From assembly GCA_964485405.1 (NCBI GenBank), contig CAZAJG010000002.1, positions 1-64,000 of the forward strand: a DNA stretch of 64,000 nt. The letters run 5' to 3'. The translations under genes were made by a program, and so were the position numbers. This document shows positions 17,574 through 26,079 of the stretch, piece after piece; positions within the stretch are counted from its first letter, which is position 1; each line of letters opens with the position of its first letter. The notes below the pieces were generated by a model. It ran no database searches. It saw only the letters and a list, made by a program, of their open reading frames with translations, and was not told the DNA's origin. The DNA comes from CAKZNE01 sp964485405. Its GTDB lineage: Bacteria > Bacteroidota > Bacteroidia > Flavobacteriales > Schleiferiaceae.

Positions 17574-17584
17574 TACAATCACAC

Positions 17585-18997
17585 ATGTTACAAAAACATA
17601 AATCCACTGCGCTAAGTAGTTTCTTTTTAAACCTTAAAGACGCTTTTCTCGGAAAAGAGCAAGACTATACTCAAGGTAGTATTCGAAAAGCAATTTTCTT
17701 ATTATCCGTTCCAATGATCCTAGAGATGGCTATGGAATCGCTCTTTGCCATCATCGATATTTATTTCGTTTCGCAAGTAAGCGTTCATGCCGTAGGTACT
17801 GTAGGTTTAACCGAATCGGTAATCACGCTGGTGTACGCCATTGCCGTTGGCTTAAGTATGGCAGCTACAGCTATTGTTGCTCGCAGAACAGGAGAAAAAG
17901 ATCCCGAAGGCGCATCCAACGCAGCATCTCAAGTCATTATTTTAGGTGTAGTTTTAGCACTTATAACCGGTTCTATTGGCATCCTTTTTCCTCGTGAAAT
18001 TTTAGCTTTAATGGGGGGTGAACCTGAACTAATTGAAGAAGGATATGGCTTCACAAAAATCCTGATTGGTGGAAACATAACCATCATGCTCTTATTTCTA
18101 ATCAATGCTGTATTTAGAGGAGCCGGTAATGCTGCGATTGCTATGCAGTCTTTGGTTTTAGCGAATACGCTAAATATTATTCTCGATCCTATTTTCATCT
18201 TTGGATTTTGGATTGTACCTGCTTATGGGGTTGAAGGTGCAGCTATAGCAACAACCATTGGTAGAGGCACAGCGGTTCTCTTTCAACTTTATATGCTTCA
18301 ATCTAAAAAGGGTAGAATTCGAATTGACTTCCGAAAGGTTAGATTACAAATAGGAGTTATGCTCAATCTAATTAAAATATCACTTGGAGGCATAGGTCAA
18401 TTCTTAATCGGAACATCGAGTTGGATTTTCTTGATGCGTATTATCTCCGAATTTGGAAGCGAAGTATTAGCAGGTTATACCATCGCCATTCGCATCATCA
18501 TGTTTACCATATTACCTGCATGGGGAATGAGTAATGCGGCAGCTACCTTAGTAGGGCAAAATCTTGGTGCCCAAAAACCAGATAGGGCTGAAAAATCGGT
18601 TTGGAAAACTGCAAAGTATAATATGTTGTTCATGCTTTCGGTTTCTCTTATCTATATTCTTCTAGCGGACTATATAGTAGCGCTCTTCTCGGAGGATACA
18701 GAAGTTTTACGACATGCTTCCAATGCCTTGCGATTAATATCAACTGGCTATATCTTTTATGGATATGGTATGGTTATGACACAATCCTTTAATGGAGCAG
18801 GAGATACCAAAACACCAACCTACATTAACTTTTTCAGTTTTTGGATATTTCAATTGCCTTTGGCATACATCACGGCTATCGTTTTTGAAATTGGGCCGAA
18901 TGCCGTATTCCTATCCATTGCTATTGCAGAATCTGTTTTAGCCTTATCCGCTATTATCATCTTTAGGAAAGGAAAATGGAAAACAACACAAGTTTAA
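17585..18997 (+). CDS. MATE-family multidrug efflux transporter
   Basis: 470 residues with about twelve hydrophobic segments arranged as two homologous halves, as in MatE proteins. Family features are PMILEMAMESLFAIIDIYFVSQ near residue 40, GLSMAATAIVARRTGEKD near residue 90, NAVFRGAGNAAIAMQSL near residue 177 and, in the second half, WGMSNAAATLVGQNLGAQ and FNGAGDTKTPTYIN. It would export cationic drugs or metabolites in exchange for sodium or protons across the inner membrane; the substrate is unknown. The unusual leader described separately suggests regulated, possibly inducible, expression. A terminator lies about 190 bases downstream. Confidence 0.93.
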   Translation: MLQKHKSTALSSFFLNLKDAFLGKEQDYTQGSIRKAIFLLSVPMILEMAMESLFAIIDIYFVSQVSVHAVGTVGLTESVITLVYAIAVGLSMAATAIVARRTGEKDPEGASNAASQVIILGVVLALITGSIGILFPREILALMGGEPELIEEGYGFTKILIGGNITIMLLFLINAVFRGAGNAAIAMQSLVLANTLNIILDPIFIFGFWIVPAYGVEGAAIATTIGRGTAVLFQLYMLQSKKGRIRIDFRKVRLQIGVMLNLIKISLGGIGQFLIGTSSWIFLMRIISEFGSEVLAGYTIAIRIIMFTILPAWGMSNAAATLVGQNLGAQKPDRAEKSVWKTAKYNMLFMLSVSLIYILLADYIVALFSEDTEVLRHASNALRLISTGYIFYGYGMVMTQSFNGAGDTKTPTYINFFSFWIFQLPLAYITAIVFEIGPNAVFLSIAIAESVLALSAIIIFRKGKWKTTQV

Positions 18998-19185
18998 ATA
19001 AGCCTGAAGTTTTGTAGTAAGTGCCTTACACTTTGGTGGAAGGTTTAACTACTTTGGAAAGGTAATTTAAGGGTTAGGAAAGAAAAGAAAGGTAGTTTCC
19101 ATTACTGGTCTATTTTCGCTAGTAACAACATTTGATTTGATTAAACCTAAAAAGGTTTATCATAATAACTTTCCTCCCTACCTTT

Positions 19186-19222
19186 AAAAACCGAAACAGA
19201 TTCTAAATCCGTTTCGGTTTTT
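19186..19222 (+). terminator. Intrinsic terminator upstream of tag
   Basis: AAAAACCGAAAC (19186-19197) pairs perfectly with GTTTCGGTTTTT (19211-19222), loop 13, T-rich tail. It ends transcripts from the MATE side 32 bases before tag. Confidence 0.8.
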
Positions 19223-19254
19223 GTTTTCTCTACTTTTTAAAATTCTTAAACCGA

Positions 19255-19827
19255 ATGAAACAGCGTTGCAGTTGGGTTAACTCCGATGAATTATATATAA
19301 AGTATCATGATGAAGAATGGGGTGTTCCGGTGCACGATGATCAAAAAATGTTTGAGTTTTTATTGCTAGAAACCTTTCAAGCTGGCTTAAGCTGGTATAC
19401 CATTCTAAAAAAGAGAGAAAATTTTAGGAATGCTTTTGATCAATTCGATTATGAAAAAGTTGCCGTATTTAATGAGAGTAAAGTAGAGGCTTTGCTAAAG
19501 GATGCAGGGATTATACGAAACCAGCAAAAAATTAGGGCGGCCATCAATAATGCTCAACGGTATATGGAAATCCAGCAAGAGTTCGGTAGTTTCTGTGATT
19601 ACCTTTGGGGATTTACAAATCATCAGGTTATTCGGAACCGTTGGACCGACATAGCAGACGTTCCTGCTACTTCTGCTCTTTCAGATCAGGTTAGTAAGGA
19701 TTTAAAAAAGAGAGGGTTTAAGTTTGTAGGATCTACCACTATTTATGCTCATCTGCAAGCCTGTGGTATTATTAATGACCATACTCAAAATTGCTTTCGC
19801 TACAAAGAAGTAAAAGAGTTAAAGTAA
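19255..19827 (+). CDS. tag: DNA-3-methyladenine glycosylase I
   Basis: Removes 3-methyladenine from alkylated DNA. 190 residues, normal for Tag. The zinc-binding residues known from the family are present: Cys in MKQRCSWV and His in YHDEEWGVPVHDD at the N-terminus, and His and Cys in NDHTQNCFRY at the C-terminus. LLLETFQAGLSWYTILKKRENFR near residue 38 is the most conserved block and holds the catalytic Glu. The gene has no obvious consensus promoter; TACTTTTT at 19231 is a weak -7 match. The last nine bases overlap the convergent tsaB gene. Confidence 0.95.
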   Translation: MKQRCSWVNSDELYIKYHDEEWGVPVHDDQKMFEFLLLETFQAGLSWYTILKKRENFRNAFDQFDYEKVAVFNESKVEALLKDAGIIRNQQKIRAAINNAQRYMEIQQEFGSFCDYLWGFTNHQVIRNRWTDIADVPATSALSDQVSKDLKKRGFKFVGSTTIYAHLQACGIINDHTQNCFRYKEVKELK

Positions 19828-20508
19828 TTTTTTAGGCTTACCGGCTACAAAACTCTTTATATACAAAGGCTCAAAGTAAGCCAGGTCTTCGAATGCTTTT
19901 TGGTTGTATTTTTTATAGGCCAACCTTCCTAGTGCTGAAGCAGATGGAAAAGATGCATCATGGAAAACGTATTTCTCTGCATTTAAAATGGTTTTCGCTT
20001 TTTCGGTTGCATCTCCAATAAAATGAAGCTTTGGTGCTTGAAGATCTTTAAAGCTATTTTCGTCTAACACTAGTGGTTCTATTGATGAAAGCATATCACC
20101 ATTTGCGTTAAAAACCGCTTGATACACCTCCATCCTCCGAGCGTCCAACATAGCTACAATCATATCCTGAGGTGCTATCTCTTGAGCCTCTAGAAACTGC
20201 TCTACATAAACGCTTAAACTATTCACAGAAATTAACGGAATTCCTAGTGCAAAACAAAGTCCTTTTGCCGCAGAAACACCAATGCGTAAACCGGTATATG
20301 ACCCTGGACCAGCTGTAACGGCTACGGCATCCAGTTGATCAAGAGGACAAGCAGATTCTGCCAAAAGCTGCTCTATAAATACATGTAACTTCTCTGAGTG
20401 AATAAACTGATCGCTCTGTTCTTCTAGAATACCCAATTGTTCATTGCCCTTAAAAAGGCTCACCGAGCAATTCTTGGTAGAGCTTTCAATAGAAAGTATC
20501 AATGCCAT
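19819..20508 (-). CDS. tsaB: tRNA N6-threonylcarbamoyladenosine factor TsaB
   Basis: 229 residues. TsaB is the inactive-kinase-fold partner of TsaD, needed for t6A37 modification of tRNAs reading ANN codons. Visible features: ILSIESSTKNCSVSLF at the N-terminus, AVTAGPGSYTGLRIGVSAAKGLCFALG near residue 60 (the TsaB/TsaD dimer helix), and AMLDARRMEVYQAVF near residue 120. It is the last gene of an operon with the adaptor and TolC genes; its start shares one base with the adaptor stop (TAATG), implying coupling. Confidence 0.95.
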   Translation of the reverse strand: MALILSIESSTKNCSVSLFKGNEQLGILEEQSDQFIHSEKLHVFIEQLLAESACPLDQLDAVAVTAGPGSYTGLRIGVSAAKGLCFALGIPLISVNSLSVYVEQFLEAQEIAPQDMIVAMLDARRMEVYQAVFNANGDMLSSIEPLVLDENSFKDLQAPKLHFIGDATEKAKTILNAEKYVFHDASFPSASALGRLAYKKYNQKAFEDLAYFEPLYIKSFVAGKPKKLL

Positions 20509-21815
20509 TAAGACTCTTCTTTCTTCTCCGTTTTATCAGACTTCTTCTTTTCTTCGTCCTTACCTTCTACTTCCTGACCATTAATGAGTTTTTTACTTAC
20601 GGTGCTGTAGGGCCCTTTAATAATGGTTTGATCGACCTCTAGGCCTTCTAACACCTCAATAAATTCATCGTTTTGAATTCCAGTTTTCACCACATAAAGC
20701 TTTGCCTTCCCGTCTTCATAAGCGAAAACCACTTCAAAATCCTCTTCTTCCTCTTCCGAATCGCCTGAAGATTTGCGTCTTACTCGGTATGATTTAGCTT
20801 CTGAGCTTGTATCCGTCCTTGTAGTAACGGCTTCAATAGGCACAGATAAAACGTTACTCCTTACTTCGGTTTGAATATCAACAGAAGCGGTCATCCCCGG
20901 ACGAAAAGGAGAAGCCTGACCCTCTTTGAGAATCTTTCCATAAGAGCTCTTAAGAATTCTCACTTTTACTTCAAAGTTCGTTACCTGATCAGCTGTAACA
21001 CCGTCCAATTTGGCGGAGTTTGCGATTTCTGTAACTACACCTTTAAATTCTTCATCTAGGTAGGCGTCTACCTCAATTATAGCTGTATCGTTTTCGCTTA
21101 CCCGAATAATGTCGTTTTCGTTAACATCGATCAACACTTCCATATCCTCAAGATTTGCAATCCTAAGAATCTCAGTTCCCGTCATTTGAGCTGTACCTAC
21201 TACTCTTTCGCCCGCTTCAATATTCAACAAGCTTATTGTACCCGTTTGAGGAGCATAAATTGTTGTTCTAGCTAAATTATCTCTTGCTTCTTTAGCAGAG
21301 GCATCTGCACTTTCCAATTGAAATTTAGCACCTTCTTTCCCCAATTTAGCTACATCAAACGCTCTTTGACTCGCATCAAACTCCGCATCGCTTATTACTT
21401 TTTTCGAGTATAATTCTTTGTTTCGCTTAAATATTTTTTCTGCTTCGATAAACTGTGCTTGTGAAGAACGATAAGAAGCTTTTGTACTGTTTACTACAGC
21501 CAGTGCCCTATTTAAAGCAGCGATGTAGATATCTGGGTTAATCTTTACTAAAAGATCTCCTTTTTTCACCTTTTGCCCCTCTTCAATAGGTAATTCTATT
21601 ACTTCTCCCGATACCTCAGAGCTAATCTTTACCTCCACTTCAGGCTGAATTTTACCACTAGCAATAACCGTTTCCGTTATGGTTTGACTGGATACTGTAG
21701 CTAAATCAACCTTGGTTTTTTCTTTTTCACCTATCCAACCTTGCTTTTTTGCTACAAGCAGGAAAATGATAATAGGAATCGCAATGAATAATAAATACTT
21801 CAGGGTTTTATTCAT
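20508..21815 (-). CDS. Efflux periplasmic adaptor (HlyD/MFP family)
   Basis: 435 residues. One N-terminal membrane anchor (residues 6-22), then a lipoyl half-motif SGEVIELPIEEGQKVKKGDLLVKI, a coiled-coil hairpin around residues 95-175, the second lipoyl half with IYAPQTGTISLLNIEAGERV, and beta-barrel and membrane-proximal domains. The C-terminus is a charged tail rich in Lys and Glu. Adaptors of this type bridge an inner-membrane ABC or RND pump to a TolC channel. TolC lies two bases upstream, but no pump gene is next to them here. Confidence 0.9.
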   Translation of the reverse strand: MNKTLKYLLFIAIPIIIFLLVAKKQGWIGEKEKTKVDLATVSSQTITETVIASGKIQPEVEVKISSEVSGEVIELPIEEGQKVKKGDLLVKINPDIYIAALNRALAVVNSTKASYRSSQAQFIEAEKIFKRNKELYSKKVISDAEFDASQRAFDVAKLGKEGAKFQLESADASAKEARDNLARTTIYAPQTGTISLLNIEAGERVVGTAQMTGTEILRIANLEDMEVLIDVNENDIIRVSENDTAIIEVDAYLDEEFKGVVTEIANSAKLDGVTADQVTNFEVKVRILKSSYGKILKEGQASPFRPGMTASVDIQTEVRSNVLSVPIEAVTTRTDTSSEAKSYRVRRKSSGDSEEEEEDFEVVFAYEDGKAKLYVVKTGIQNDEFIEVLEGLEVDQTIIKGPYSTVSKKLINGQEVEGKDEEKKKSDKTEKKEES

Positions 21816-21817
21816 GG

Positions 21818-23170
21818 TTAAAGCTTTACTTGGTTGGTTAAGTAAAATTCCAAGACTTTTACTTTAAAGATATAGTCGTACTTGGCACGTGCCATTTCGG
21901 AAACTGCAGCAGCCAAACTATTCTTTGAATTTTCGTAATCAAATTGATTTAGAGCACCTACGTTATATCGCTCTTGCGAGTATTTGAAAGCTTCTTCGCT
22001 CGCTTCTTTAGACTTTTCTGCTGCCAAGTAGCTATTGTAAGAAGCCTTTGCATCTGCATGAGCCTGATAAATGGTTTGACGTAAGGTGTTTTTAGTTTGT
22101 TCTAAATTTAACTCAGCAAGCTCTAAGTTTAATTTTGCATTCCTTACCTGGTACCGTTGACTGTTATTAAAGATGGGAATACTCAGATTCACCCCTACGA
22201 ACTTGTTGATATTGTCATTGAACTGTTGATCAAAAGGCACTGTTGTAAACTCACCGGTAGTTTGGTTTACTTCCAGAAATTGATCCGAATAACTGGTAGA
22301 AATCTGGCCATTGACACTTAAAGTTGGTAAATAGGCTGATTTACTCACCTCTAATCCTTCTTTACTGCTTAAAATTCCAGATTCAGCACTTTTAACAGAT
22401 GGCTGGTTTTGCAAAGCCGTGGCTAAAATCCCCTCTGGTCCCCTTGCTATTAAACTCGCTTCAGGAGCGCCCAAGTTTGGGTCTGAAATATCTAAATCAG
22501 TAGGATCTTGAAGTTGTAACAAATTTGCGAGCTGAATTTTACTAATGTTTACATTGTTGTCCGCTGCCACCGTAGATTGCCTGTCTCGGATTAATTGCGC
22601 TTCCAATTGTAGCAAATCGCCCTTGGGATTTGATCCCGCATCCACTAGTTTTTGCATACGGTTTACTTGCAGCTGAGTTACGCGCTCTTGTTCTCTGGCT
22701 ACAGCTAATATTTCTTTATTTAAAAGCACCTGTAAAAAAGCACTCGCTACATTTAGTCTTATATCGTTCTTCATAGACTCTAGGTCGTACAAAGAAGTCA
22801 TATAGGCATAGTTGTTTTGTGCTATGCTGTTATACTTTCTCCCTCCATCATATACAACCCAACTCGCACCAATATTAGCAGAAACTGTTTGACGGCTTAT
22901 TGAAGCAATTTGATTGGTTACTGGATCAATGTTTAGTCCATTGTTTAGACCATATCCTGTTCCGGCAGAAACCCCGGGCAAATAATCCCAATTGGCTTGA
23001 CTGCTCGAATTATGGCTAATTTTTGCTTGTAACTCACTTTGCCTAACCTGAATATTGTTTTCAACGGCATATGCTACACACTCATCAATAGTCCATTGTT
23101 TGGCTTGTCCTATTACACTACCGTATACCAGTAATAAAAGGACCGAAAAATAGAAAGGTTTGGAATTCAT
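21818..23170 (-). CDS. TolC-family outer membrane channel protein
   Basis: 450 residues with a signal peptide ending near VIGQ (residue 21). The sequence has the two-fold repeated helical structure of outer membrane efflux proteins: WTIDECVAYAVENNIQVRQSELQAKISH at the N-terminus, long coiled helices, and a second copy beginning near residue 245 (LATALQNQPSVKSAESGILSSKEGLEVSKSAYLP, split here by family convention). It would form the outer-membrane exit duct for the adaptor encoded next. A -7 box (23202-23209) lies 32 bases upstream, so the operon tolC-adaptor-tsaB has its own promoter. Confidence 0.9.
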   Translation of the reverse strand: MNSKPFYFSVLLLLVYGSVIGQAKQWTIDECVAYAVENNIQVRQSELQAKISHNSSSQANWDYLPGVSAGTGYGLNNGLNIDPVTNQIASISRQTVSANIGASWVVYDGGRKYNSIAQNNYAYMTSLYDLESMKNDIRLNVASAFLQVLLNKEILAVAREQERVTQLQVNRMQKLVDAGSNPKGDLLQLEAQLIRDRQSTVAADNNVNISKIQLANLLQLQDPTDLDISDPNLGAPEASLIARGPEGILATALQNQPSVKSAESGILSSKEGLEVSKSAYLPTLSVNGQISTSYSDQFLEVNQTTGEFTTVPFDQQFNDNINKFVGVNLSIPIFNNSQRYQVRNAKLNLELAELNLEQTKNTLRQTIYQAHADAKASYNSYLAAEKSKEASEEAFKYSQERYNVGALNQFDYENSKNSLAAAVSEMARAKYDYIFKVKVLEFYLTNQVKL

Positions 23171-23201
23171 GAAGAAAAAATTGAAAGATCAAGTAGCTAC
23201 A

Positions 23202-23209
23202 CAAATATA
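23202..23209 (-). promoter_or_regulatory. -7 promoter box of the tolC operon
   Basis: Minus strand TATATTTG matches TAnnTTTG, 32 bases before the ATG at 23170. Confidence 0.5.
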
Positions 23210-23227
23210 AAAGAAAGTACCTATAAA

Positions 23228-23470
23228 CTAAGGCTGGCTCTCTGAATGTCGGGTTTGTGCTTTTTTATGACGGTAAAAGGCGTAACCTATTACCCCAAGT
23301 AAGAGGTAAGGAAAAGCCATCAGGTACATAATTCCACTATTTAAACCTGTTGCCACGGACGATCCTGCTTCTGTACTTGTTTCAGCCACTGCTTTACACA
23401 TAGCGCATTGTGCACTTCCATCCAACGAAAAAATAAGAATCAAAACTAATATGCCAAACCACTTTTTCAT
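23228..23470 (-). CDS. Small exported membrane protein with a CxxC motif
   Basis: 80 residues: signal-like N-terminus (residues 3-19) ending in SAQ, then CAMCKAVAETSTE with a CxxC, a Gly/Ser-rich stretch, one transmembrane helix (residues ~47-65) and a short basic tail. I do not know a function. It is the last gene of the oxidase accessory operon, 13 bases after the DUF420 gene. A CxxC facing the periplasm near SCO would suit a copper or thiol role, but this is inference. Confidence 0.7.
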   Translation of the reverse strand: MKKWFGILVLILIFSLDGSAQCAMCKAVAETSTEAGSSVATGLNSGIMYLMAFPYLLLGVIGYAFYRHKKAQTRHSESQP

Positions 23471-23483
23471 ACTGCAAAATTAG

Positions 23484-24020
23484 TTAATAATACGGTTGCA
23501 TAAAGAGATAAACCAACACACCAGTTACCGCAACATAGAGCCATATCGGAAAAGCCCATCTCACCGTTTTCTTATGCTTTTCATACTCTCCAGTTAAACC
23601 TCTATAAATAGCGAACATGGCCAACGGTAGCACAGGTACACTTAACAAAATATGGGTAATTAAAATGAAGAAATAGAGTGACTTTAACCAACCTTCTCCG
23701 CCATACGGAATCGGGTCTGCATTAAGCTTACTTACTACATAAGACACTAAGAAGACCGCTGACAAGCCAAAAGCTGCCAACATAGCTCCGCGATGCGCTG
23801 CTATATTTTTGTTTCGAATAAACACTAAACCTAAGATTAATAGGATAGCTGTTGAACCGTTTAGAATGGCATGAAAAGCGGGCAGTGTTCCTCTATCTAT
23901 TCCAAAATCAACCTTAAGCGTATCTGGGAATAGAATAAGTGCAGCCACCGCCAACGGAACTGCAATGGAGAGTATAACGATTAAACGAGTATAAAATTTA
24001 TCCTTTTTTGGACTTTTCAT
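23484..24020 (-). CDS. DUF420 membrane protein
   Basis: 178 residues from the ATG at 24020, with about five hydrophobic segments. The sequence matches DUF420: PAFHAILNGSTAILLILGLVFI with the conserved His, AHRGAMLAAFGLSAVFLVSYV, ILITHILLSVPVLPLAMFAIYRGL and HKKTVRWAFPIWLYVAVTGVLVY. The family (YozB-like) is commonly found beside cytochrome oxidase genes and may take part in their assembly. The chosen start overlaps the SCO gene by 23 bases; the longer frame merely reads through the SCO lysine-rich tail. Confidence 0.85.
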   Translation of the reverse strand: MKSPKKDKFYTRLIVILSIAVPLAVAALILFPDTLKVDFGIDRGTLPAFHAILNGSTAILLILGLVFIRNKNIAAHRGAMLAAFGLSAVFLVSYVVSKLNADPIPYGGEGWLKSLYFFILITHILLSVPVLPLAMFAIYRGLTGEYEKHKKTVRWAFPIWLYVAVTGVLVYLFMQPYY

Positions 24021-24768
24021 TTCTCTTTCTTTCCTTTTCTTCTTGATGCTCTTTTTGAGATTTCTTTTTCTCAAATTCAGCAATTAATACCTTGATGTCA
24101 TCCTTAAGCTTGTTGATCTCGTCAGGACTCCTACCATTATAAACACCCTTCAGATTTCCTTGTTCATCCGTTCGGCTTCTAATGTGACCTTCCCAGTCTA
24201 CCAACACAAGATTTTCCGAATGTAAGTACCCTCCTGGAGCAGCAGAATCTTGCATCGCACTACTTAAGTAGCCTTCTGCTATTTTGTATATACTATCTTG
24301 ATTTCCTGTAAGGAAATGCCATCTTCCGTTGATGGCTCCAATTCTTTTTTCATAGGCCTTTAGCACTTCTACCGTATCATGTTTTGGATCTACTGATATG
24401 GATACAATTCTAAAGTCCGTGTAACCTTTAAACCTATTCTGAACCTGCTGAACATTGTAATTCATAGCAGGGCAAATAACAGGACAGGTAGAGAAGAAAA
24501 AATTGACCAATACAATCTTGCCTCTTAATTCCTCCGAACTCAAAAGCGTATCGTCCTGTGTTCTAAACTCAAAATCAGGGACGGTGTAATGATTGGTATC
24601 TGAAACCCATTTACCATCCACCAGTTTTTCTTCTATTTGCTTTGGTCCTACATAATCCAACTTAACGAAAAAGGTTTCTTCTGCTAAGTAGACGAATAAA
24701 AAGTAAATTAAAAAAGGTAGTACCAGTAAACTTACCAATACTACCTTCTGGATATTTTTGTTGTTCAT
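23998..24768 (-). CDS. SCO1/SenC copper chaperone family protein
   Basis: 256 residues from the ATG at 24768. An N-terminal membrane anchor is followed by a thioredoxin-like domain with the copper-binding STCPVICPAMNYN (CxxxC, near residue 105) and the conserved His in PGGYLHSENLVLVD near residue 190. SCO proteins deliver or reduce copper for the CuA site of oxidase subunit II. It ends with a Lys/Glu-rich tail. It lies five bases after the subunit IV gene in the oxidase accessory operon. Confidence 0.93.
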   Translation of the reverse strand: MNNKNIQKVVLVSLLVLPFLIYFLFVYLAEETFFVKLDYVGPKQIEEKLVDGKWVSDTNHYTVPDFEFRTQDDTLLSSEELRGKIVLVNFFFSTCPVICPAMNYNVQQVQNRFKGYTDFRIVSISVDPKHDTVEVLKAYEKRIGAINGRWHFLTGNQDSIYKIAEGYLSSAMQDSAAPGGYLHSENLVLVDWEGHIRSRTDEQGNLKGVYNGRSPDEINKLKDDIKVLIAEFEKKKSQKEHQEEKERKRNEKSKKG

Positions 24769-24773
24769 AGTTT

Positions 24774-25118
24774 CTATTGAAACTGGTTCATATAACCACC
24801 TTCGGCAAGTATGATAAACGTTAAATACGGGATTAAAATCAACATCGGCAGACCGATGGTCCACATAAAATTCTTTCTTTCGAATTTAAGGTGCATAAAT
24901 TCAGCAACGATATAATACGCCTTAAATAAAGTAAGAACAATGAATATAATGTTAAGAATGGATGTTCCTAAAGCTTGAGCCATTAAAGCCTCTGGCTTAA
25001 TAATACCCAAAACCACTTCTACGGTAGTTACTACCAATAGAATGATAAAAACCTTCCATATCCACCAAGTTCCTTCAGGACTCTCGTGGTGTTCGCTAGG
25101 TAAATTAGAATCAGACAT
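24774..25118 (-). CDS. ctaF: Cytochrome c oxidase subunit IV family protein
   Basis: 114 residues with three hydrophobic segments, typical of bacterial subunit IV: WWIWKVFIILLVVTTVEVVLG, then a second helix leading to VLTLFKAYYIVAEFMHLKFE, the family's most conserved stretch, and a C-terminal helix. A small accessory subunit of an aa3-type oxidase. 26 bases downstream of subunit III and just before SCO. Confidence 0.88.
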   Translation of the reverse strand: MSDSNLPSEHHESPEGTWWIWKVFIILLVVTTVEVVLGIIKPEALMAQALGTSILNIIFIVLTLFKAYYIVAEFMHLKFERKNFMWTIGLPMLILIPYLTFIILAEGGYMNQFQ

Positions 25119-25144
25119 AATCTTATAAATACTTTAAAATGTGA

Positions 25145-26059
25145 TTAAACCAGATAAAAGAAGGTAAATACAAATACCCAAACTAAATCTACAAAGTGCC
25201 AATACAGACCCACTTTTTCAATCATTTCGTAGTGACCCCGTTTCTCGTAAGTACCCATTATTACGTTAATGAAAACGATAATATTTAGGATTACGCCTGA
25301 GAATACGTGTGTTCCGTGAAACCCTGTTACAAAGAAGAAGAAATCTGCAAACAACACATTTCCATACTCATTCTCTTTTAGTCGTGCACCTTGTAAAACT
25401 TCTGCTTTTGCCATTAAAGCTAAAGCTTCCGCTCGCTCTTTTGTTTCAGCCGTTTTACCTGGATTCCTTAAGGTAATATCCTGATTGTTTTTAAAAGCAG
25501 TTCTCACCTCTTCTGTAGAGAAATGATAATGCTCTCCATGCACACCAGGTTTTCCTTCAACAAGCTCGTGAAGTGTGACAATTTTGCCATCCATATCGCT
25601 TAGATACATCACCTCATTACTCTCCAATTGAATTGCTCCTTTATCTCCAGTGATAAAATGATACCACTCCCAAGCTTGAGAGCCTAAGAAAAAGAAACCT
25701 CCAATAATGGTTAATCCTAACCAAAAGATTACCCCTTTTCTATTCATATGATGACCTGCATTCACTGCCATTACCATGGTAACGGAACTCAGAATAAGAA
25801 TAAAGGTCATTAAGGCCACAAATAAAAGTGGCCAATCTCCATGAAGGAATGGAAAGTGGGTAAATACGTTTTCAGCCACAGGCCAAGTATCTTCGTATTT
25901 GAAACGATACAAACCCATTGCTGTTAGGAATCCGGAAAATGAAAGGGCATCCGAAAGAAGGAAAAACCACATCATCATTTTGCCGTAGCTTACTCCGAAG
26001 GGTTGTCTTTTACCTCCCCACAAACTTCCCTGTTGATCTACAGTAGCTTCGTTAGCCAT
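25145..26059 (-). CDS. ctaE: Cytochrome c oxidase subunit III, long form
   Basis: 304 residues, seven hydrophobic segments. Features include KMMMWFFLLSDALSFSGFLTAMGLYRF near the N-terminus, GSQAWEWYHFITG near residue 127 and FFFVTGFHGTHVFSGVILNI near residue 245, with a C-terminal YWHFVDLVWVFVFTFFYLV. About 85 residues between helices four and five are hydrophilic (145-230), an extra-membrane insertion I associate with Bacteroidota homologs. It is the second of two adjacent subunit III genes. Confidence 0.92.
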   Translation of the reverse strand: MANEATVDQQGSLWGGKRQPFGVSYGKMMMWFFLLSDALSFSGFLTAMGLYRFKYEDTWPVAENVFTHFPFLHGDWPLLFVALMTFILILSSVTMVMAVNAGHHMNRKGVIFWLGLTIIGGFFFLGSQAWEWYHFITGDKGAIQLESNEVMYLSDMDGKIVTLHELVEGKPGVHGEHYHFSTEEVRTAFKNNQDITLRNPGKTAETKERAEALALMAKAEVLQGARLKENEYGNVLFADFFFFVTGFHGTHVFSGVILNIIVFINVIMGTYEKRGHYEMIEKVGLYWHFVDLVWVFVFTFFYLV

Positions 26060-26079
26060 GCTTTAAAATTTTTGCAAGT

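Noticed and set aside
17416..17601. 61-residue ORF across the MATE leader
   Set aside because: Composition is not protein-like (many Cys, Ser and Phe), and it overlaps the hairpins and the MATE start in another frame.
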